Assembly (NCBI GenBank): GCA_032871835.1
Contig: CM065299.1
Span: 48,682,706 to 48,746,705, forward strand
DNA: 64,000 bases
Direction: 5' to 3'
Source of the DNA: Dipteronia dyeriana
Taxonomy: Eukaryota > Streptophyta > Magnoliopsida > Sapindales > Sapindaceae
The position numbers and the translations under genes are program-made. Positions 58,421-64,000 of the stretch are shown here, in pieces (position 1 is the first letter of the stretch; each line of letters starts with the position of its first letter). Under the pieces are notes generated by a model that was not told where the DNA came from, did not search any database, and saw only the letters and a program-made list of their open reading frames with translations.

Positions 58421-58860
58421 GTAGGCAGGAGTCTTTCACTGAAGTTGTATGTTAACGGCTCATTTAACACTCATGGCAGCGGGGCGGGGATCGTGGTATG
58501 CACCTAAGAAGTAGAAGATGTTGAATGTGCCATGTGATTCCATTTCAAAGCAACAAATAACCAAGCCAAGTATGAGGCATTGCTGGCAGGACTTAGAGTT
58601 TGTATCGCACTCGGAGCAGATGAAGTTGAAATTTTTAGTGACTCATAGGTAGTTGTCAACCAAGTTTTAGACGAATATCAAGATAGGGATGAAAGTATGA
58701 TGGCTTATTTGGGCATAGCAAAGCAACTCCTACAACGGTTCAAGGAGTATAAGATTATCCAGATTCCTCGGGAAGAAAATGAAAAAGCAGATGCCGTATC
58801 CAGACTAACATCAGCAACAACAACAATCATACCAAAGAATATGCCGGTCACATATCTTCT
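58421..58860 (+). pseudogene. Second (additional) RNase H domain of Tat-type Ty3-gypsy
   Basis: After VADFVAEFTELDLEQ a separate RNase H fold begins with LYVNGSFNTHGSGAGIVV (58,446-58,500). Here the first catalytic Asp of the usual YVDGSS motif is Asn, through a G-to-A change at 58,454. It continues FKATNNQAKYEALLAGLRV, then EIFSDS with a TAG in place of Gln, and ENEKADAVSRLTS near 58,780. An RNase H placed between the RT-RNase H and the integrase is diagnostic for the Tat lineage (Tat/Retand/Ogre). The missing catalytic residue means it could not cut even if translated. Confidence 0.83.
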
Positions 58861-58919
58861 CAGACCAGTATAGTTGAGCCAAGAGAATTTGAAGTCTTAG
58901 AAATCCAAACACCGCTGAA

Positions 58920-59766
58920 AGGTTTGATGACTCAGCTAAAATGTTACTTGGAGGAGGATATACTCCCAGAAGACCTCTTGGAGGGAAAATGCTTCTGGTA
59001 CAGGTCAGCAAGATATACTATGTTTGGAGGAGAATTATACAGAAGTGGGTTCTCTCGAACACTCCAAAAGTCTATGTCAGAGGATGATGCACATCGGATA
59101 CTATAGGAAATCAATGGTGGAGTATGCAGGAATCATACATAAGGCAAAAGTTTGGCACACAAGGTACTCAGACAAGGTTTTTACTAGCCTTGATGCACAA
59201 CGATATTCAGAAAGTTGCAATGCTTGCCAAAGGATCGCCTATGACATATGGCAGCCCCCTAAACAACTTAGAAGCCTCACATCCCCATGGCCACTCACCA
59301 TATGGGGATTAGACCTAATCGGTTCATTGCCAACAGGAACGGGGGTGGAGCTAAACACACAATTGTGGTTGTTGATTATTTCACGAAGTGGGTGGAAGCT
59401 GAAGCGCTAGTACACATCACGAAGCAAACACGACAAACTTTGTGAAACAAAATATACTCTACAGGGTTGGAGTCCCTAACACTATTATCACTGACAATGA
59501 TACCCAAATCAACAATCAAAAGTTTAGGCAGCTGTGCAATGAATACCAGATTGTAAATTATTATGCCACGCCTACCAACCCTCAAACAAATTGAGAAGCT
59601 GAAGCAGTTAACAAAGTCATCAAGCACACGCTCAAAGCGAAGCTAGATGCCAGAAATGGCGAATGGGTCGAAAAAATTCTAGAAGTATTATGGGCTTATC
59701 GAACAACAACAAGAACTCTATAGGAGAACCACCGTTTTCATTGGCATTCAGAACTGAGGCTGCTAT
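58920..59766 (+). pseudogene. Integrase of Tat-type Ty3-gypsy, cut by a nested LTR
   Basis: The HHCC-type N-terminal region can be followed across frameshifts: ARYTMFGGELYRSGFSRTLQ, then AHRIL, then NACQR near 59,220. The catalytic core has PWPLTIWGLDLIGSLPTGTG near 59,285 (first Asp), VGVPNTIITDNDTQINNQKF near 59,467 (second Asp), and PTNPQTN, a stop, then EAEAVNKVIKHTLKAKL near 59,570-59,640 (Glu). The end, LEVLWAYRTTTRTL and PFSLAFRTEAA, lies in two frames. The reading is interrupted at 59,767 by the start of a Sirevirus-type LTR. Several stops; inactive. Confidence 0.85.
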
Positions 59767-62333
59767 TGAAAATACAAACACGGTTAAATGCTTAAGGATA
59801 ACCTAGAGGAGGCGGTGAATAGGTTAGACACCTTTTTTGACTCCCTTAGAAACAAACAAAAGTTTGTCTCTCTAGTTTGCTTGTATCACAATATATATAT
59901 TAATTAAAGACACTTAATCAATAAATAAAACAAGTAAAGCGTGATACAAACAAGTAATTGTAACACATACACAATCTATATTATAGAAAGGAAGTCAACT
60001 TACATAAAAAGTTCTATCCATAGTATTCAAATAACAAATACAAATACTAGAGAGATAGGATAGAGAGAAGTTGACATAAGATAAAACATGGTAAACCTCT
60101 GACGAGGAAACATCCACGGGCTAGCAGCCACCGGCAAATAAAATCCACTAGTAGATAAGACAAGTACAATCTCTCAAGTGACCCATTCACCTAGAAACTA
60201 CACTTATATCCTACTCATGAAGATGTCGCCCTAATGCTCAACTACACCTCTTGTCAAGACTTCCTCGCTCACCTTACCGGATCCTCACAACCCAAGGCAA
60301 GACTTCTTGCTCAACTATCCGAGTTCTCCAGACTCTAGTCAAGACTTCCTCGCTCACCTATTTGGATCCTCACGATCCTAGCCAAGACTTTCTCGCTTGA
60401 CAATCCTAGGTCTCACACCTCTTGCCAAGACTTCTTGCTCAACAACATAGGTCTCACACCTATTGTCAAGACTTCCTTCTCACAAGACATCTAGGTGATC
60501 ATGAATGCAAAACGCAAACAAGCACGCAACATAGAATGCTATGATCAACACATCCTATGGAAAATACTACATATGAGCATGAATGCAAAAACCACATGTA
60601 GTCTAGTCAATCATGCATGTATAATCAATCTAGATAACGTAAGATATGTTCAACTTTAATCACAACCTAGATACATGTATAGATCTAAACTTGAATAACA
60701 AGATATGTTTAATAAATCACAAGATCAAGTTTAAATCACATAAACCAAAAACATGCTAAAATCATATGACAAAGTCATTTCGATTTAAGCTAAAGTTCTA
60801 GAGCATATTCCTAATCATAGATTCAACAAAACACATGAATAGCTCAAAAGAACATAAGCACATGTATTGATGTGAGAATTTGGCCAAGAGAGCCTAATAC
60901 ATGTGAGAAACAATTTTTTCACAAAATCAATCAATCAAAGATCATCAAATAGTCCTAGAATCAAAGATAGCACAATACAATCTCAAACATGTGAAAACAT
61001 AGGCAAAATCAGAACATAACTCAACATGTATGATTTCAATTGAAACTCAACCTAGATTTAAAAGAGTTCAAAACTTAAATTAAAATACTCAAAATATACA
61101 TATATAAGTTGAAGAAGAAAACCCAAGGCAAATGACCAAGTTTTAAAAGAAAACATTGAGAGAAAATCAATACCATAGTTGATTTAGGTACAGTCCCGTT
61201 TTTGTGTGTTTAGACTCCAAAGAACAGCAACAAAACTCACTCAAACCTTCAGAGAAAAGATAGAGAATGAATATAAAAACATTCTCAACTTTGAATCACT
61301 CAAATCGGAGTTCAAATGAAGAAGTTATGGTGTTTGGAAGGTGAGAAAATGTAGAGAGAAAACTTCTGCACACTAGTTTGAATTTCTTCTTAAAATGAAA
61401 TATGAGAGGGAAATAGAATATAAAGGAGAGGGAAAGAAAGAATCCAAATGACCGATTTGCCCTTCATTGTTATTGCTTCCCCAAGATGGCAAGTGGGCAT
61501 CTCTGGGCAGCAAGGTGTTGCAGCCGAGATGGCCACGCACCATCTCTGGCTTGCACCTCTCCATGGCCTTCGGCCATGGTGCAATCCTTTTGCATTTCCC
61601 TTGCGTTCTTCGACCGTTCTCCTGCCTCCGAACTCAAAATTCGAATCCGTTTACGGATTACAAACCGTAACTCTCACACAGACATGGAAATATAAGATAC
61701 TCAACCCAAAACATAATAATTCGACTCGATATATGAATACGAAGACAATGTATGCAACATGAGTTGAAAGTGTAGTATCTTTTGACTAAGGACTTGAAAT
61801 CAATAGTATGAGTAACCGAAATGACCGGAACTCAATCAAGAATGATTTAAGACTAAATCCAAGTTCAATATCCATGTTATACAAAAAATATACACACACA
61901 AACACAATTCACACTATAATGCAAACTACATAGAGATAGTCTCCAATCATGCATATTCCAAAACATGTTATTTCCATATCAATGCATGAGCATTCATCTT
62001 TAAGTGTGTGAATGTGTTATACATGGTGCACAATGATGTAGGGACACATATGAATGAATTGTATGTGTGTGCCTATAATGGTGCACAATGATGCAGGGAC
62101 ACAAATGTATGAATTGTGTGTGTGTGCCTAAGCCTTGTAAGAGAAAGATAAGGTCATAGTATACCTTTGTAGAACCAAATTGCATCCTTTCTCTTTGAAG
62201 ACTTAGAACTTGCTTTGACTTGTTGTTCATCCTTCTTTGAAGCTTGAATCATCATGAATCTAAAAGACTAAATCATTACAAGTAAACATCATTTTGAAAT
62301 GGAATTAATGCTAACAAAAACTAAAACCTAACA
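59767..62333 (-). mobile_element. 3' LTR of an antisense Sirevirus-type element, 2,567 bp
   Basis: The plus strand runs TGAAAATACAAACACGG...AAAACCTAACA. On the minus strand it starts TGTTAGGTTTTAG directly after a polypurine tract, so it is a 3' LTR of an element that extends to the right. It is the sister of the solo LTR at 11,067-13,587 and shares the tandem repeat and hairpin region. A duplicated segment of about 57 bases near the start (two GGTGCACAATGATG motifs at 62,023 and 62,080) is specific to this copy. The 5-bp flank at the left is GCTAT; the other flank is outside the window. Confidence 0.88.
60240..60480. repeat. Imperfect tandem repeat in Sirevirus-type LTR (second copy)
   Basis: Four to six degenerate units containing CAAGACTTCCTCGCTCACC with GGATCCTCAC spacers, parallel to 11,575-11,815. 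Confidence 0.72.
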
Positions 62334-62347
62334 ATTTCTCCCTTTGG
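62334..62347 (-). other. Polypurine tract of the Sirevirus-type element
   Basis: The minus strand reads CCAAAGGGAGAAAT immediately before the LTR start TGTTAGG. Sireviruses are known for AAGGGGGAGA-type PPTs; this is one G shorter. Confidence 0.8.
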
Positions 62348-62708
62348 CAAATTCCATGTCAAACACCTATACATTTACTGCAAATTTAAAAATGAAGATA
62401 GGTCACAAAATCACTCCCTCAAATTACAATGAGTAAGATTTCTATAACTAATCTTCACCAACTCTTGAACTTCATCTTGATCTTCTCTTGAAGCAACCTA
62501 CAAATCATCTCAAAGCACAATGCATATACAAGAGATAAACAACAAATGGCAACATATAATATGGATAAGAATATACAATTAAGTCCCCAAACACATGTAT
62601 CTTCCCATCAATACATGCCAAAATACAAGAATTCTTAACCAAATCTTAATACTAATTATTACATGCCATTGAAAGTTCAAAAGTTCACAAAAAAAACATA
62701 CAAAGAAA
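62348..62708 (-). other. Spacer between envelope-like gene and PPT
   Basis: About 360 bases without a recognisable gene on either strand. A non-coding stretch at this place is normal for Sirevirus-type elements. Confidence 0.5.
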
Positions 62709-63875
62709 CTAAGTAACTAGCAACTCTTTCTCCCTATTTTGACATGAAATGATGCCAAAAGGTAAGAAACATACCATAAGACTCAAATACTTGTTAATTG
62801 GTCCACCAAAGAAAGATTTGCATGTAGTTGATCTAACATAATGCTTGAGAGGTGGTCTTGAACTTGAGGCAATGCACTCCTCAAACTCTTTTATTCTAGC
62901 ATCTTGTTTATCAACTATATCATTATGCTCATCAACCTTCTTCTTCAAATGTAAAGCTCAATCCGGAAGAATGTTTGTGCTAGTCTCTTGACAATCAACT
63001 TGAGAACTACTAAATAGTCCAAAAGTATCACATGTCTTACCCTTATCCTTATATGACATGTATGACACACATTTATCACTATACTTTTCCAAGGGTTGTA
63101 CCAACACATCATCTCCTCTACTCTTAACACTACGATCTAAACACAAAGAAGTTATAAACCTGGGTAATGCAAGCTTTTTATCTCCTCTAGTTGAGAAAGC
63201 CGCACTATCAATATAAAGCATAAGTAGATCCCCAAGGTTTATAGGTTGATTAGTCACAAAGGCATACACTAATTTGATCTTGTCTTTATTCAACTCGGTT
63301 GAATTTGAAGATCCAATAATGTTAGTGCAAATGAATAGATGCCAAAATGTACTAGCCTTAGTTAACTCATGTTGACTAATATATGCTCTACCTTTCCACT
63401 CAAAAGAAGCATTGTCACAAAGAGTTCTACCCATGATATTAAGATTCTCAATGACATCTACATCTAGAAAGTTCGAATCTATATCATTAGATAGCCCAAG
63501 AAACTTGTTAATCTTTTCCGGGTTAACTCTAAACACAACACCCCTAATCTCCATCAAAGCATCCAATAAGGTGGCACTCTCTCTATATTCAAGATAAAAC
63601 TCTATAACAAGAGTATCATTCACTATTCCTATCACTATTCCTATCACTATTCCTAACATGCTTACCCAAGATTCCCGATTTCTATCCTTAATGCTTTTAA
63701 GAACATAAGAATCTTTACACTTACCTAAGTCAATGCCTCTCTCTTGAAATATCTTCTTAGTTCCAAAGATCCCTAAATCCTTTGACCTTGAAGCTTTGGA
63801 TCCTTTTTAGGTAGACTTGGCTTTGATAATGAGATTCGATTGATTTCCACTTCCAGTAACCTTAGTTCTTCCCAT
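62709..63875 (-). pseudogene. Envelope-like gene of Sirevirus-type element (389 codons, two in-frame stops)
   Basis: One minus-strand frame from the ATG at 63,875 (MGRTKVTGSGNQSNLI...) to 62,709. It is interrupted only by a TAA near 63,808 and a TGA near 62,957; the longest open part is 62,958-63,659 plus upstream codons. The middle contains MEIRGVVFRVNPEKINKFLG, EWKGRAYISQHELTKASTFW, VYAFVTNQPINLGDLLMLYI and LALPRFITSLCLD. This pattern is that of the 'putative plant transposon protein' domain (PF20167 as I recall it), common in the open frame after pol in Sirevirus-type elements. A threefold 12-base repeat (63,621-63,656) encodes IGIV units. The C-terminus is Lys/Glu-rich (KKKVDEHNDIVDKQDARIKE), possibly coiled coil. 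No function is established for such proteins, and no signal peptide is evident. Confidence 0.78.
63621..63656. repeat. Three tandem copies of a 12-bp unit within the envelope-like frame
   Basis: CACTATTCCTAT repeated three times (last unit ending AA). It keeps the frame and gives a repeated Ile-Gly-Ile-Val on the minus strand. Confidence 0.95.
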
Positions 63876-64000
63876 TTATTCTTGTGATATAAGATGCTAT
63901 ATACATAAAACAAAAGTGAGTGAAAGACAAAACAAGCATATTAGTCACAAAAATATAAACAAAAAGACATATGACTTAAGAATGAATAATCATCAAGATA
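63876..64000 (-). other. Region upstream of the envelope-like frame to window edge
   Basis: On the minus strand this precedes the envelope-like ATG and should lead toward pol of the same element, beyond the window. No domain is visible in these 125 bases. Confidence 0.4.

Overview
This window is AT-rich plant nuclear DNA, probably from a dicot, and is made almost entirely of nested LTR retrotransposons. I found no host gene, rRNA, tRNA, CRISPR array or bacterial feature. The plant assignment rests on Ty1-copia elements with an initiator-tRNA-Met primer-binding site, a Tat-type Ty3-gypsy element with two RNase H domains, and a Sirevirus-type element with an envelope-like gene and a purine-rich PPT. 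No species can be named.

The dominant family ('copia-L') has long LTRs (about 1.9-2.4 kb, TGTTAGGATT...TTTCCCTACA), a tRNA-iMet PBS directly after the 5' LTR, a leader of over 1 kb, a UBN2-type gag, a pol in the order pre-integrase/integrase/RT/RNase H, and the PPT GTGGGAGAT. The long LTRs, PPT and PBS suggest the Angela/Tork group (inference). I count eleven LTR copies and three recognisable gag-pol regions. All are decayed, and all three lack the aspartic protease through what looks like one shared deletion.

Layout. 1-6,576: two copia-L LTRs, each followed by leader sequence (LTR-leader-LTR-leader), the first interrupted by an unrelated 2.28-kb solo LTR. 6,577-8,463: antisense copia-L solo LTR. 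8,464-15,277: gag-pol of element A, with an antisense Sirevirus-type solo LTR (11,067-13,587) inside pol. 15,278-17,649: 3' LTR of A. 17,650-21,171: LTR plus leader of another antisense copia element (Y). 21,172-48,738: a four-level nest. The 3' LTR of remnant D is split by element C (21,919-46,701); the 5' LTR of C is split by element X (22,114-37,090), a gag-like antisense element; and X is split by element B (22,820 to about 32,656, antisense, the best preserved copia-L copy). 48,739-49,895: gypsy gag fragment and an AT-rich, possibly TIR-bearing insertion. 49,896-53,537: antisense copia-L LTR interrupted by another copia-L solo LTR. 53,538-59,766: Tat-type Ty3-gypsy element, cut in its integrase by the 3' LTR (59,767-62,333) of an antisense Sirevirus-type element whose envelope-like gene (62,709-63,875) runs toward the right edge.

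No genes here cooperate as a host pathway. The coding remnants are capsid, integrase, reverse transcriptase and RNase H parts of retrotransposon life cycles. Four solo LTRs with perfect 5-bp target duplications show that recombination between LTRs has removed internal regions. The observations most worth following are the shared protease deletion, the tandem GC-rich hairpins in the copia-L leader, the gag-like X element, and the inverted LTR pairs that could give long hairpin RNAs.
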